A stretch of DNA of 64,000 bases from Pelosinus fermentans (lineage in GTDB: Bacteria; Bacillota; Negativicutes; DSM-13327): positions 1 through 64,000 of the forward strand of contig DJJR01000026.1 in NCBI GenBank assembly GCA_002434245.1, in the 5' to 3' direction. The notes beneath the pieces are model-generated. The model was not told the DNA's origin. It saw only the letters and a list, made by a program, of their open reading frames with translations, and did not search any database. Shown here in pieces: positions 55,095 to 64,000 of the stretch. How positions within the stretch are numbered: position 1 is the stretch's first letter; the number at the start of each line of letters is the position of its first letter. Both the position numbers and the translations under genes were made by a program.

Positions 55095-55264
55095 CAATCA
55101 ATTCCTCTTCGTGTTCTTTGCACCTCTTCGCGTCTTCGCGGTTCAAAATATTTTCTTTCCTATATTAACAGGTAATTTTTTTGCAGAGAAAGGAACGGTT
55201 AGGGCGAATCGTGAATATATTGTTGAATATACGAGAAATGTAGAAGATATTGGAGTCTGATATA

Positions 55265-56455
55265 ATGGATGACATGGAACAGGGGTATTCCCGGTTACTA
55301 AAGAAAAAGCAGAAAAAAGCGATCCATTTATCCAAGCAAATTGCTTTCGTGCAATATACTTTAGCTATACTGATTAGTTTTTCCATCCTGTTAGGCCTAG
55401 TTTGGTTAGGGTGGCAGTATGAAGGCACTAGCGTGACAGTTGCTAGCTCATCTGAGCATCAAGTCATTATTTCGCAGCAGTCTGTTGCTGGACCTAGTTA
55501 TTTAAAGACATTTCCGATGGTTGATGGGACGGCAGGAGCTTCAGCAGCCTTAAAAGGAGTATTGCCAGCTTGCCGAATTGTTATTAATTTACCGAGTCGC
55601 ACTCTTGATTTTTATAATGAAAATCAGTTGGTGAAAACCTATCCTGTAGCGATTGGCAAACCTGCTACACCGACACCCATTGGCAGTTTTACTATTCAGT
55701 ATAAAGAGATAAACCCTTGGTGGTATCCTCCTAGAAGCAAGAAGGTTGTACCTTCTGGTCCTGATAATCCTTTGGGATATCGTTGGATGGAGTTTGCCCC
55801 TTTATACGGTATTCACGGGACGAATGAACCGTGGGCCATCGGCGGCTGGGTTTCAAACGGCTGTGTCCGCATGAATGAACCTGATGTGGAAGAATTATTT
55901 GAAGCTGTTCCTTATGGAACTGGCGTATACATACAGTATGATTTGGTGAGAATAGAAAAAAATGCCATAGGGCAAGTTTCTATAGGAGTCTATCCTGATC
56001 TATACGGTTTAAAAAGACAGCCCGTCACAGTTCTTGAGATCGAAAATAAGCTGCTTGAAGCTGGTATGCCTATTTTCGCCGATGCTAGTATCTTGCAAAG
56101 CATAGTTGCAAAGCAGAAGGGGCAGCAAAATCCTTTGTTTCAAGTTCATAATTTCAAAGTGAATGGAATACTTCTGCCAGATCCGATTATTGCCAGTCAG
56201 GGACAAAACTTTGTTCCAATTTGGACAGTAGCAAATTTTTTTCACATGGATGTAGTATGGGATGAACAGCAGCAGTTGGTATACAGTCATCAGCAGGCTG
56301 TGCCTGGTTTTGTAAAAGGGAAGATTCTCTATGTAACCCAACAAGCTGTACAGTCTTTGTTTGGCGGTATGTGGCTTTGGAAAGAGGCTGATAATTGCTG
56401 GGAGTTATCGGCTTTTGCAATTGGAAAGGGCAGCGGGGCAGAGCAGCAGAAATAA
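55265..56455 (+). CDS. L,D-transpeptidase with copper-amine-oxidase-like stalk domain
   Basis: This 396-residue protein has one N-terminal membrane anchor (about residues 28-50), a YkuD domain (about 95-225) with GIHGTNEPWAIGGW and the catalytic Cys motif SNGCVRMNEPD, and a C-terminal region (about 285-385) resembling the copper amine oxidase N-terminal domain found on many Firmicutes surface proteins (VNGILLPDPIIASQGQNFVP). It should act in the periplasm or outer wall zone to cross-link peptidoglycan. It is the second YkuD enzyme here, with a different accessory domain from the one at 17160. ATG 55265 follows GGAG by 9 bases; TTG 55250 is weaker. Confidence 0.88.
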   Translation: MDDMEQGYSRLLKKKQKKAIHLSKQIAFVQYTLAILISFSILLGLVWLGWQYEGTSVTVASSSEHQVIISQQSVAGPSYLKTFPMVDGTAGASAALKGVLPACRIVINLPSRTLDFYNENQLVKTYPVAIGKPATPTPIGSFTIQYKEINPWWYPPRSKKVVPSGPDNPLGYRWMEFAPLYGIHGTNEPWAIGGWVSNGCVRMNEPDVEELFEAVPYGTGVYIQYDLVRIEKNAIGQVSIGVYPDLYGLKRQPVTVLEIENKLLEAGMPIFADASILQSIVAKQKGQQNPLFQVHNFKVNGILLPDPIIASQGQNFVPIWTVANFFHMDVVWDEQQQLVYSHQQAVPGFVKGKILYVTQQAVQSLFGGMWLWKEADNCWELSAFAIGKGSGAEQQK

Positions 56456-56544
56456 AAATATTGCATGTTGGGAAAAAGCTCGTTATTATAGAATGAGATG
56501 GTTATTGCGCTGACAAATCCTTTGGCCTGTGAAAAGAAACTACT

Positions 56545-56576
56545 ACGGCAGCATGATGACATGCTGCCGTTTTTTC
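56545..56576 (+). terminator. Intrinsic terminator after the transpeptidase gene
   Basis: ACGGCAGCATG / CATGCTGCCGT, perfect 11-bp stem, ATGA loop, then TTTTTT. Confidence 0.92.
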
Positions 56577-56601
56577 CAGTAAGTAGAGAAAAAATAAAGG
56601 G

Positions 56602-56713
56602 AACGTTAACACAGAGGGCACAGAGATCCACGGAGAGCACAGAGAGTGTACACTTGGAGGATGCTTTTATTCTATCAATCCTTTCTCTGTGTTCTCTGTG
56701 CCTCTGCGGTTCG
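56602..56713. repeat. Palindromic intergenic repeat, CAGAG subtype
   Basis: Left arm has CACAGAGGGCACAGAG and GAGCACAGAGAG; right arm has TTCTCTGTGTTCTCTGTGCC then TCTGCGGTTCG. The pairing is imperfect and the centre is 34 bases. It occupies most of the gap before cydD, where no other feature is visible. Confidence 0.75.
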
Positions 56714-56814
56714 ATTATTTATGTTTTAATCGTTCATAATCTTCGCATTTAAATGTTTTATTTTTTAGGACAAGCTTATGGTAAGTGCAGATATAGAAGG
56801 ACAGGAGTATACGT

Positions 56815-58545
56815 ATGGTTGATAAACGACTTATGAATCAGCTAAAGCAGCATCGACGGCAGTTTTCTGTATTGGTTGGCCTAGGGCTGGGTGGTGGGGT
56901 GCTCGCTGTATTGCAGGCTGATTTCATGGCTAAGATTATAAATGGTGTTTTTTTAGCCCGTTTGGATTGGGCAGGAGTCAGCCAGTGGATGGCTGCTTTA
57001 TTTGTTGTAATGACTATGCGCAGCATATTTGTTTGGTTAATTGAAGTGACTGCCCATTCTTTGGCTGCTTATATTAAAAAGTCTATGCGGCAGAGGATCT
57101 TGACTTCGCTTTTTGCTTTAGGACCCATGTATATCAAAAGACAGCAAACAGGAGAATTAATTAATGTATTGGTGGAGGGTGTAGAAAATCTGGAACCTTA
57201 TTTTGCTAAATTTCTGCCCCAATTATTTACGGCGGTTACTGTTCCTTTCGTTGTGCTGACAGTAGCATTTCCTCTTGATATCACTACAGGTATTATTCTA
57301 TTGCTGACTGCGCCTCTGATTCCTGTCTTTATGATATTGATAGGACGTACAGCAGAACAGGTTAATAAGCGTCAGTGGGAGACCTTGTCCCGTCTGAGTG
57401 CTCATTTCCTGGATGTGCTGCAGGGCTTGACGGTGCTGAAAATTTTTGGACGCAGTATTGAGCAGATACAGGTCATTCATCGTATGAGTTCAGAGTTTCG
57501 TGATAAGACTCTTGGCGTGTTAAAAATTGCATTCTTATCTGCTTTGGTATTGGAATTAGTCGCAACGATTAGTACGGCCTTAGTGGCTGTAACCATAGGA
57601 CTGAAGCTGTTGTATTATAAGATGGAGTTCAGTCAAGCATTTTTCTTATTGCTCTTGGCTCCTGAGTTTTACTTGCCTTTGCGTCAATTAGGTACTCATT
57701 TTCATGCAGGAATGGCTGGAAGTGCAGCAGCAGAACGTATCTTTGGAATTTTATCCTTGCCTAAAAGCCGGGATGTGAAGGGGAGGACGATCTCTCTGCC
57801 CCGGCAGCAGCAAGTGAGTATTGCCTTTGAAAATGTACATTATGCTTATGACAATGGGGATCGCACAGCATTAAATGGCGTATCTTTTGCAATAGAGCCA
57901 GGAGAGACTGTGGCTTTAGTCGGAGCCAGCGGTTCTGGAAAAAGTACGATCGCCAGTTTATTATTAGCATTTATGCACCCTGATAAAGGGCATATCACAG
58001 TCAATGGTATGAATTTGACTGATATAAAACTAGAAGACTGGTTATCTCAGGTTGCTTTTGTTCCTCAGTCCCCTCACTTATTTTATAAATCGGTGGCAGA
58101 TAACATTCGATTAGGGCGAGAGAATGCCAGCTTGGAGACGATCATGCAAGCGGCAAAAAATGCTGGTGCTCATGAGTTTATTATGGGGCTGCCGGAAGGC
58201 TATGATACTCTGGTGGGAGAAGGCGGACATGGATTAAGCGGCGGAGAGTGTAAGCGCTTAGCCATTGCCAGGGCGTTTTTGCAGGATGCGCCTTTTTTAC
58301 TGTTGGATGAAGCGACTGCAGGCCTGGATCCGCAAAGTGAGGCTGTAATTGAAGAAGCGTTAAGCAGACTGATGCAAAAGCGTACCGTATTAATTATTGC
58401 TCATCGACTGAGTACTGTGTATAAAGCTCATTGTATCGTTGTGCTTCATGACGGAAAACAGGCTGAAGCTGGACCCCATGAGGAATTAATGAAGAATCAG
58501 GGTTTATATTCTCAGCTGGTGTTGGCCTTTAGAGGTGAAAAATGA
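56815..58545 (+). CDS. cydD: Thiol reductant ABC exporter subunit CydD
   Basis: The 576 residues comprise six membrane spans (about 15-320) and a C-terminal ATPase. Walker A is GASGSGKST, signature LSGGECKR (an LSGGE variant), Walker B FLLLDEATAGLDP. With CydC it exports cysteine or glutathione needed to assemble cytochrome bd. cydAB lie 5 kb upstream, so the oxidase and its assembly exporter are in one neighbourhood but separate units. ACAGGAG precedes the ATG, and the stop overlaps cydC by 4 bases. Confidence 0.94.
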   Translation: MVDKRLMNQLKQHRRQFSVLVGLGLGGGVLAVLQADFMAKIINGVFLARLDWAGVSQWMAALFVVMTMRSIFVWLIEVTAHSLAAYIKKSMRQRILTSLFALGPMYIKRQQTGELINVLVEGVENLEPYFAKFLPQLFTAVTVPFVVLTVAFPLDITTGIILLLTAPLIPVFMILIGRTAEQVNKRQWETLSRLSAHFLDVLQGLTVLKIFGRSIEQIQVIHRMSSEFRDKTLGVLKIAFLSALVLELVATISTALVAVTIGLKLLYYKMEFSQAFFLLLLAPEFYLPLRQLGTHFHAGMAGSAAAERIFGILSLPKSRDVKGRTISLPRQQQVSIAFENVHYAYDNGDRTALNGVSFAIEPGETVALVGASGSGKSTIASLLLAFMHPDKGHITVNGMNLTDIKLEDWLSQVAFVPQSPHLFYKSVADNIRLGRENASLETIMQAAKNAGAHEFIMGLPEGYDTLVGEGGHGLSGGECKRLAIARAFLQDAPFLLLDEATAGLDPQSEAVIEEALSRLMQKRTVLIIAHRLSTVYKAHCIVVLHDGKQAEAGPHEELMKNQGLYSQLVLAFRGEK

Positions 58546-60269
58546 GTATATTCCTACGTTTATTGCAGATTATGGGTTCTTCTTGGCGGACCATGGTGAT
58601 GGCAGGTCTCTTTGGTTTTTTAACCGTTGGGAGTAATATCGGATTGATGGCAGCATCTGCATATTTGATTTCTGGTGCTGCTTTGCATCCTTCTATTACA
58701 GAGTTATCCATTGCCATTGTGGGAGTGCGTTTTTTTGGAATCGCCCGGGCGGTTTTTCGTTACTTAGAACGTTATGTTTCTCATGATGCCACATTTCGTT
58801 TGTTAGGTACCGTACGGGTATGGTTTTATACAAAGTTAGAAGGTTTAGCGCCAGCCCGGCTTTTGGAATGGAGAAGCGGTGAGCTTTTTAGTGCTATCGT
58901 TAGTGATGTGGAGACGCTAAAGGAATTTTATCTTCGGGTATTGGCTCCCCCTTTCATTGCCATTTTGGTGGTAGTTGGCACATGTTTGTTTCTGGCACAA
59001 TTTAATTTGGTCTTTGTCTATGTACTAACCGGTGGAGGGATATTCCTTGGGGTACTCTTGCCCCTGGCAGTTTCTCGGGCACAAAAATCTTTGGCAGAGG
59101 AGTTAGTGACGGCGAGGATGCAGATGAAAGCCCAATTGGTGGATAGTATTACAGGCATTGTGGAGCTTGCCGCTTTTGGTCAGACTCACCGCCAAGCCCA
59201 GTATATTGCGGAACTTGATGAAGAATTAGCTGGGATTCAAGGCAAGGTGGTGAACCAGGCAGGGATGATCGATGCCCTGGGGTTATTTATCGTAAATGCT
59301 ACGGTGTGGCTAGTCCTGTGGTTTGCGATACCCTTAGTGCACGGTGGCCAGTTGGAGGGTATTTATTTGGCAGTTGTAGCCCTAACGGTACAAAGCAGCT
59401 TTGAGGCTGTACTGCCCCTGCCATTGGCAGTACACTTTTTGGCTGAAAGCATGGCAGCCGCCAGACGGCTGTTTGGGATTATCGACCGGGTACCGGCGGT
59501 TATTGAACAGACCGAAGGTATTTTAGCCGGGAATGATGGGACGCTTACAGTAAAAGACCTAAGTTTTCGTTATCGTGCAGATGGGGCGGCAGTTTTGCGT
59601 AATATTTCCTTTACTGTTGCTTCTGGACAAAGTGTGGCGATTGTTGGTCCAAGCGGGGCAGGGAAAAGTACATTATTATACGTTTTGCTGCGATTTTGGG
59701 AGTACGAAGAAGGAAGTATCCTCCTTGGCAGTCATGAGTTAAAGAAGTATCAATCTCAAAATCTACGGACGATGTTTAGTGTAGTATCTCAGCAAAGCCA
59801 CATGTTTAATGCCAGTATTCGGGATAATATTTTACTGGCAAAACCTGATGCCAGTGAATCCGAGTTTGAGCAAGTAGTAGAGAACTCAGAGCTGACGGAG
59901 CTGCTAAAATCTCTGCCTCAAGGTTCGGATACGATGGTGGGGCAGAATGGCTTTGCCTTGTCCGGAGGGCAGCGTCAGCGCATTGCTATTGCCCGGGCTT
60001 TACTGCGGAATGCTCCTATTCTCATTTTAGATGAACCAACTGTTGGACTTGATTCTTTAACAGAAGAGGCTGTTATGGGGACTCTTGCCAAGTTAATGGC
60101 TGGGCGTACTACGATTTTGATCACCCATCGCTTGACTGGTCTTAAGCATATAGATACTATTTTTGTGCTTGAGGCTGGAAGGATTATTGAGCAGGGGACC
60201 CAGGAAGAATTATTGGAAAATGAAGGATTATTTCATCAGTTATGGCATTTACAGCATGATGTGGTATAA
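58542..60269 (+). CDS. cydC: Thiol reductant ABC exporter subunit CydC
   Basis: This 575-residue partner of CydD has six membrane spans followed by an ATPase with Walker A GPSGAGKST, signature LSGGQRQR and Walker B ILILDEPTVGLD. SGAALHPSITELSIAIVGVRFFGI-type sequence in the first membrane region fits CydC. ATGA overlap with cydD ensures coupled translation of the heterodimer. Confidence 0.94.
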   Translation: MSIFLRLLQIMGSSWRTMVMAGLFGFLTVGSNIGLMAASAYLISGAALHPSITELSIAIVGVRFFGIARAVFRYLERYVSHDATFRLLGTVRVWFYTKLEGLAPARLLEWRSGELFSAIVSDVETLKEFYLRVLAPPFIAILVVVGTCLFLAQFNLVFVYVLTGGGIFLGVLLPLAVSRAQKSLAEELVTARMQMKAQLVDSITGIVELAAFGQTHRQAQYIAELDEELAGIQGKVVNQAGMIDALGLFIVNATVWLVLWFAIPLVHGGQLEGIYLAVVALTVQSSFEAVLPLPLAVHFLAESMAAARRLFGIIDRVPAVIEQTEGILAGNDGTLTVKDLSFRYRADGAAVLRNISFTVASGQSVAIVGPSGAGKSTLLYVLLRFWEYEEGSILLGSHELKKYQSQNLRTMFSVVSQQSHMFNASIRDNILLAKPDASESEFEQVVENSELTELLKSLPQGSDTMVGQNGFALSGGQRQRIAIARALLRNAPILILDEPTVGLDSLTEEAVMGTLAKLMAGRTTILITHRLTGLKHIDTIFVLEAGRIIEQGTQEELLENEGLFHQLWHLQHDVV

Positions 60270-60394
60270 TATTCAAGAAAAAGATTATATACGATGCATT
60301 AAAAAACTTGTATAGTAATTGTTATGCAATTAGAAATACATGTTAATCAGTAGTATATTATAGATTGCTTATGATAGGAGATGGAGTAGGAAGT

Positions 60395-61081
60395 ATGCTG
60401 GAGGCCTTATTTTTTGTAGAAAAAAATTGCCCTATTTGTCATGAAACGTTTCAGGTAACACGGGTGCGGTCCCGCTTGGTAATGATGAAGCAGGATTCGG
60501 ATTTTTGTTCTTATTATAAAGATATCAATCCTTATTATTATAAAATCTGGATGTGTCCCCATTGTGGCTATGCGGCACAGGATAATTATTTTGAAGAAAT
60601 TCAGCCTGCGGCGGCAGAGCGCATACAAGGATTTTTTGCAGACCGGAATATAAAAATTGATTTAAGTGGGACACGCAGCAGGGAACAGGGCATTGTAAGT
60701 CATCAATTGGCGATTGTTTGTGCTGAATTGGCATCCGTTCCTGCCAGCAGATTGGCTGGACTGCATATGCGATTAGGCTGGCTGTATCGGGAGGCTAAAG
60801 CGGTAGAGCAGGAGCAAGCTACTTTGCTTAAGGCGGTTGATTATTATGAGCACGCTTTGGACAATGAAAATATGCCTGTGGGTCCAATGACGGAGTTGAC
60901 GATTACCTATTTGATTGGTGATTTACTGCGTCGGACGGGTAATAGTGAGAGGGCTTTGCTGTATTTAAATAAAGTCGTTAGCAGCCCTAAAGCCAGGCAG
61001 GAAAAAAGGATTGCCGATTTAGCCCGGGATGCTTGGCAGGACGTGCGTGCCCAAAGACGTGAAAAAGAGGAAAATGCATAA
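60395..61081 (+). CDS. DUF2225-family protein
   Basis: This protein of about 228 residues opens with a probable zinc site: CPICHETF near residue 13 and CPHCGYAA about 45 residues later, with DFCSYYKDINPYYYKIWM between. The rest is helical with TPR-like spacing (LGWLYREAKAVEQEQATLL; YLIGDLLRRTGNSERALLYL). DUF2225 function is unknown. ATG 60395 is chosen by family-like N-terminus and a nearby AGGA; ATG 60371 has no ribosome binding site. No obvious link to its neighbours. Confidence 0.8.
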   Translation: MLEALFFVEKNCPICHETFQVTRVRSRLVMMKQDSDFCSYYKDINPYYYKIWMCPHCGYAAQDNYFEEIQPAAAERIQGFFADRNIKIDLSGTRSREQGIVSHQLAIVCAELASVPASRLAGLHMRLGWLYREAKAVEQEQATLLKAVDYYEHALDNENMPVGPMTELTITYLIGDLLRRTGNSERALLYLNKVVSSPKARQEKRIADLARDAWQDVRAQRREKEENA

Positions 61082-61207
61082 GCAAGATGCAGCATTTCGC
61101 CCTTTAAGTGAAAAATAGTCAAGTTCATGCAGTGAGTGTACAGTTTCAGAGAGTAAAACTTTAAAAACTGAGGAAGGACTGGGAAAATGTTTTCTCTAAA
61201 AATACAC

Positions 61208-61236
61208 TTGACTTTCATAAGGTGATAAAATATAAT
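61208..61236 (+). promoter_or_regulatory. Sigma-A promoter of the serA T-box transcript
   Basis: TTGACT (61208-61213), 17 bp, TATAAT (61231-61236). Confidence 0.85.
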
Positions 61237-61254
61237 ATGTTTAAATTGATACAT

Positions 61255-61470
61255 GAACATGAGGAAAGGGAAATTAAGTGTGCAGGATGTACAGAGAGCC
61301 GGCGGGTGGTGTAAGTCGGTCATTTTGGCAGTTGGTTCCGCCCTGGAGTGGCTAATGATGAATTATGACGGGTGTCGCCCGGTATAGCGATAAGAGTTGG
61401 CTATATGTGTAGCAATTTGGGTGGCAACGCGGGAATATCTCTCGTCCCTGGTGGGATGAGGGGTTTTTTT
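61255..61470 (+). promoter_or_regulatory. T-box riboswitch, serine specifier, upstream of serA
   Basis: The T-box sequence GGGTGGCAACGCGGG (61419-61433) pairs with uncharged tRNA CCA ends through an antiterminator. The stem I signature AGAGAGCCGG with GGTG and AAGTCGGT is at about 61291-61320. Just before the conserved CCCTGGAG block the specifier position reads TCC, a serine codon, matching the biosynthetic gene downstream. The competing terminator is CTCGTCCC/GGGATGAG followed by seven T (61441-61470). When tRNA-Ser is uncharged, transcription should continue into serA. Confidence 0.88.
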
Positions 61471-61550
61471 ATATCTTTTTTTAGGATAACGTGTTTATTT
61501 ATATTGAAAATGTATAAAAGTAAGATGATAATTGTATGGAGGGAATGTAA

Positions 61551-63137
61551 ATGAGAATATTAGTAAGTGATCCGGTTTCAGCACAAGGGGTAGAATTATT
61601 ACAAAAAGAATATGAGGTAGATGTTAAGATAAAACTACCGATTGAGGAGTTAATAAAAATTATTCCTCAGTATGATGCTTTAGTAGTACGCAGCGAGACA
61701 AAAGTAACGAAAGCGGTTATTGAGGCAGCGGCTAATTTAAAAGTGATTGGCCGTGCTGGAGTAGGTGTTGATAATATTGATGTAGAGGCGGCTACCCAGA
61801 AAGGTATAATTGTACTTAATGCACCAGAAGGAAATACGATTGCAGCAACAGAACATACGATGGCAATGATGCTGGCGCTGGCCCGGAATGTTCCTCAAGC
61901 TCATGCCAGCTTGAAAAATGGACAGTGGCTGCGCAGCAAGATGATGGGTGTGGAAATGCGCGGTAAAACATTAGGAATTCTAGGTCTGGGGCGTATTGGT
62001 TCAGGTGTGGCAAAAAGAGCGTTAGCAATGGAAATGAACGTTGTAGCTTATGACCCTTTTATTAACGCAGAGCAGGCAGCAGCTATGGGGATTCAACTGC
62101 TGGAACTGGATGAAATATTCCCGTTGGCTGATTTCATTACGTTGCATTTGCCTTTTACCTCTGAAACGAAATATCTGTTAAACAAAGAGCGTTTTGCTAA
62201 AATGAAGCCCAGTGTACGGATTATAAACTGTGCACGAGGCGGAGTCATTCATGAAGGGGATTTGGCAGAGGCTGTTGAACAAGGTATTGTAGCAGGTGCA
62301 GCAATTGATGTATTCGAAAAAGAACCTGTCAATCCTGAAAATCCGCTATTAAAGCTGGATCAGGTAATCGTGACGCCTCATTTAGGAGCTTCTACAGCAG
62401 AAGCGCAAGTTGGTGTGGCGGTGGATGTGGCAAAAGGTATTATTGCAGCGCTGAAGGGAGAACCTATCGCTACGGCAGTAAATATGGCACCGATTCAGTC
62501 CCATGTGCTGGAGGTCATTCGTCCGTATTTTAACTTGGCAGAAAAAATGGGTTGTTTGGCCATTAATTTGGCTGAAGGACGTATAACAGCAGTTGATGTA
62601 GAATATAATGGGGAAATTAGTGAAGTCGATACAAAAATGCTGACCACAGCCATGATTAAAGGTTTGCTGAATTCCATTTTGACAGAGCATATTAACTATG
62701 TGAATGCTCCAGGGGTTGCAAAATCCCGCGGTATTAAAATACGGGAAGTAAAAAGTAAGGAAACGGCTAACTTTGCCAATTTGATTACTGTGCGAGTGTA
62801 TACGGATAAGAAGACCCATGTTGTAGCCGGAACTTTGTTTGGACATGAAGAAGGTCGTATCGTAATGATTGATGGATACCGGGTGGATGTTGAGCCTCAG
62901 GGCTGGCTGATTGTGGGACTTCACTTGGATCGTCCGGGAATGATCGGCTATGTGGGTACCATTTTAGGTACTGATGGGATTAATATTAACAGTATGCAGG
63001 TTGGCCGTACAGAGGTTACGGGAACCAATATTATGGTGATGAGTGTAGATTCTGATGTACCAGCAGCGACTATGCTTAAAATAAAAGCTGTGGATGGAAT
63101 CTTGGGAGCAAAAATGATTAACTTTTGTGTAATTTAG
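61551..63137 (+). CDS. serA: D-3-phosphoglycerate dehydrogenase
   Basis: This 528-residue enzyme oxidises 3-phosphoglycerate to 3-phosphohydroxypyruvate, the first step of serine synthesis. The NAD fold has [16 protein letters not shown] (about 142); catalytic Arg is in [10 protein letters not shown], Glu in VFEKEPVN, His in VTPHLGAST. An intervening domain (about 315-450) and a C-terminal ACT domain (about 455-528: [20 protein letters not shown]) give the long form, often serine-inhibited. Expression is controlled by the serine T-box directly upstream. GGAGGG precedes ATG 61551. Confidence 0.96.
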   Translation: MRILVSDPVSAQGVELLQKEYEVDVKIKLPIEELIKIIPQYDALVVRSETKVTKAVIEAAANLKVIGRAGVGVDNIDVEAATQKGIIVLNAPEGNTIAATEHTMAMMLALARNVPQAHASLKNGQWLRSKMMGVEMRGKTLGILGLGRIGSGVAKRALAMEMNVVAYDPFINAEQAAAMGIQLLELDEIFPLADFITLHLPFTSETKYLLNKERFAKMKPSVRIINCARGGVIHEGDLAEAVEQGIVAGAAIDVFEKEPVNPENPLLKLDQVIVTPHLGASTAEAQVGVAVDVAKGIIAALKGEPIATAVNMAPIQSHVLEVIRPYFNLAEKMGCLAINLAEGRITAVDVEYNGEISEVDTKMLTTAMIKGLLNSILTEHINYVNAPGVAKSRGIKIREVKSKETANFANLITVRVYTDKKTHVVAGTLFGHEEGRIVMIDGYRVDVEPQGWLIVGLHLDRPGMIGYVGTILGTDGININSMQVGRTEVTGTNIMVMSVDSDVPAATMLKIKAVDGILGAKMINFCVI

Positions 63138-63148
63138 GAGGAAAAAGT

Positions 63149-64000
63149 ATGGCTAGTGTAAAACCTTTCCGCGGTCTTAGACCGGCACCCGAATTGGCAG
63201 ATAAAGTTGTTTCTCTGCCCTATGATGTAATGGACTCTGCTGAAGCAAGAGCCATTACATCCAAAAATGAATTGAGTTTTTTGCGCGTTACCAAATCGGA
63301 AGTGGACCTTGCCCCTGATGTGAATCCCTATTCAGAAGAGGTATATCAAAAAGCCAATGAAAATCTTCAAGATTTTATAAAAAAAGGAATTTTAGTCCAG
63401 GATGAGAAACCTTGCTTTTATATTTATAAGCAGCAGATGGGAAGTCATACCCAGGTGGGATTAGTGGCAACGGTATCTGTTGTTGAATATAACAATAATA
63501 TTATTAAGAAGCATGAATTGACCAGACCGGATAAAGAACAGGATCGAGTCAATAATATTACAGCTACAGGGGCGCAGACGGGAGCTGTATTTATAACCTA
63601 TAAAGCAAATGATCATATGAATGCTGTTATAGCCCAGGGAATGACAAAACAGCCAGTATATGATTTTGTTACCGAAGATGGAAACAGCCACACGCTGTAC
63701 ATTGTGGATGACGCTGTTAAAATTGAGGCAATTGAACAGGCTTTTGCCCGTATTGAGTCCTTATATATTGCTGATGGGCATCATCGTTCTGCTGCTGCTG
63801 CCAGGGTTTATGAAACCTGCAAGGCAAATAATCCTGATCATACTGGTGAAGAAGCATATACCAGGTTTCTAGCAGTCATTATCCCTAATACAATGACGAA
63901 GATTATGGATTATAATCGAGTTATAAAAGATTTAAATGGATTAACAGAAGAGACTTTTCTCGAAAAAATCCAAGAAAAATTTACTATTGAACCCTGCACT
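63149..64000 (+). CDS. DUF1015-family protein, 3' end beyond window
   Basis: The frame starts with ATG after AGGAGG, 11 bases past serA, and runs open for 284 codons to the window edge; full-length relatives have about 410-420 residues. VKPFRGLRPAPELADKVVSLPYD, HELTRPDKEQDR and SLYIADGHHRSAAAARVYE are DUF1015 landmarks. The HHRS motif suggests a kinase-like or phosphate-handling site, but function is unproven. Its operon position under the serine T-box suggests a role in serine metabolism. Confidence 0.9.
   Translation, partial: MASVKPFRGLRPAPELADKVVSLPYDVMDSAEARAITSKNELSFLRVTKSEVDLAPDVNPYSEEVYQKANENLQDFIKKGILVQDEKPCFYIYKQQMGSHTQVGLVATVSVVEYNNNIIKKHELTRPDKEQDRVNNITATGAQTGAVFITYKANDHMNAVIAQGMTKQPVYDFVTEDGNSHTLYIVDDAVKIEAIEQAFARIESLYIADGHHRSAAAARVYETCKANNPDHTGEEAYTRFLAVIIPNTMTKIMDYNRVIKDLNGLTEETFLEKIQEKFTIEPCT

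Larger units (their letters stand above)
54835..55144. repeat. Palindromic repeat, CGAAG subtype, interrupted by other repeats
   Basis: Left arm (54835-54875), starting GAACCGCGAAGGTGCGAAG, and right arm (55103-55144), ending TCGCGTCTTCGCGGTTC, are good reverse complements but lie 227 bases apart instead of about 17 as in the copy at 28502. The gap holds a complete CAGAG-subtype palindrome (54947-55026) and a GATTGCTTCGTCG...CCTCGCAATGACAG unit (55063-55094). No gene is present in 54783-55264. Confidence 0.8.

Noticed and set aside
54835..55144. Possible CRISPR array
   Set aside because: The repeated words are inverted arms rather than direct repeats with uniform spacers, and no cas gene is nearby.
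56498..56752. 84-codon ORF across the last palindromic repeat
   Set aside because: Its sequence is a translation of the terminator and repeat; no ribosome binding site.
62382..62924. 180-codon ORF antisense to serA
   Set aside because: Shadow of the serA frame; His- and Cys-rich composition is typical of such reversals.

Overview
The window looks like chromosome of a low-GC, anaerobic or microaerobic Bacillota. Strong AGGAGG-type ribosome binding sites, a T-box leader, tRNA and gene styles of Firmicutes, a cytochrome bd oxidase beside a quinone-type D-lactate dehydrogenase, and the mix of fermentation and cell-wall genes fit a lactate-using Negativicutes member (Sporomusaceae such as Pelosinus or Sporomusa). 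The taxon is my inference; no rRNA or marker gene here settles it.

Layout. 1-2.9 kb is a decayed accessory patch: an integrase lacking its N-terminus beside tRNA-Thr(CGT), a DinJ/YafQ toxin-antitoxin pair whose toxin has an in-frame stop, a 36-residue ORF and a possible short RNA. 2.9-14.7 kb is an amino/imino acid catabolic block: a polar amino acid ABC importer, a lysine 6-dehydrogenase-like enzyme, a four-gene iron-sulfur flavoprotein amine dehydrogenase, an aldehyde dehydrogenase, a FadR-type regulator, an aminotransferase and a 2-hydroxyacid dehydrogenase. A FadR-type palindrome lies in the promoter region ahead of the block. 14.7-18 kb holds two tiny membrane-peptide ORFs, a CBO0543-family membrane protein, a cell-wall amidase and an L,D-transpeptidase.

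18-27.8 kb appears to be one sigma-54 regulon: a CitMHS transporter, a split AtuA-type protein and a chemoreceptor, then a PAS/AAA+ enhancer-binding regulator, then CoA-transferase A/B and thiolase. Near-consensus -24/-12 promoters precede both the transporter operon and the CoA-transferase operon. 28-31.5 kb has a VOC protein and a large c-di-GMP signalling protein.

31.8-48.7 kb is a glycogen locus with two glgC-glgD pairs, two glgP genes, glgB, glgA and an alpha-amylase/amylomaltase fusion. 48.8-60.3 kb is respiratory: an Rrf2 regulator with a palindromic operator, cydAB, an iron-sulfur D-lactate dehydrogenase, an L,D-transpeptidase and cydDC. 60.4-64 kb has a DUF2225 protein and a serine T-box leader driving serA and a DUF1015 gene that runs off the end.

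Four intergenic sites carry copies of a roughly 80-110 bp palindromic repeat of two sequence subtypes. At 54.8-55.1 kb one subtype sits inside the other. The best candidates for undescribed biology are the lysine/imino acid operon and the sigma-54 AtuA/CitMHS regulon.
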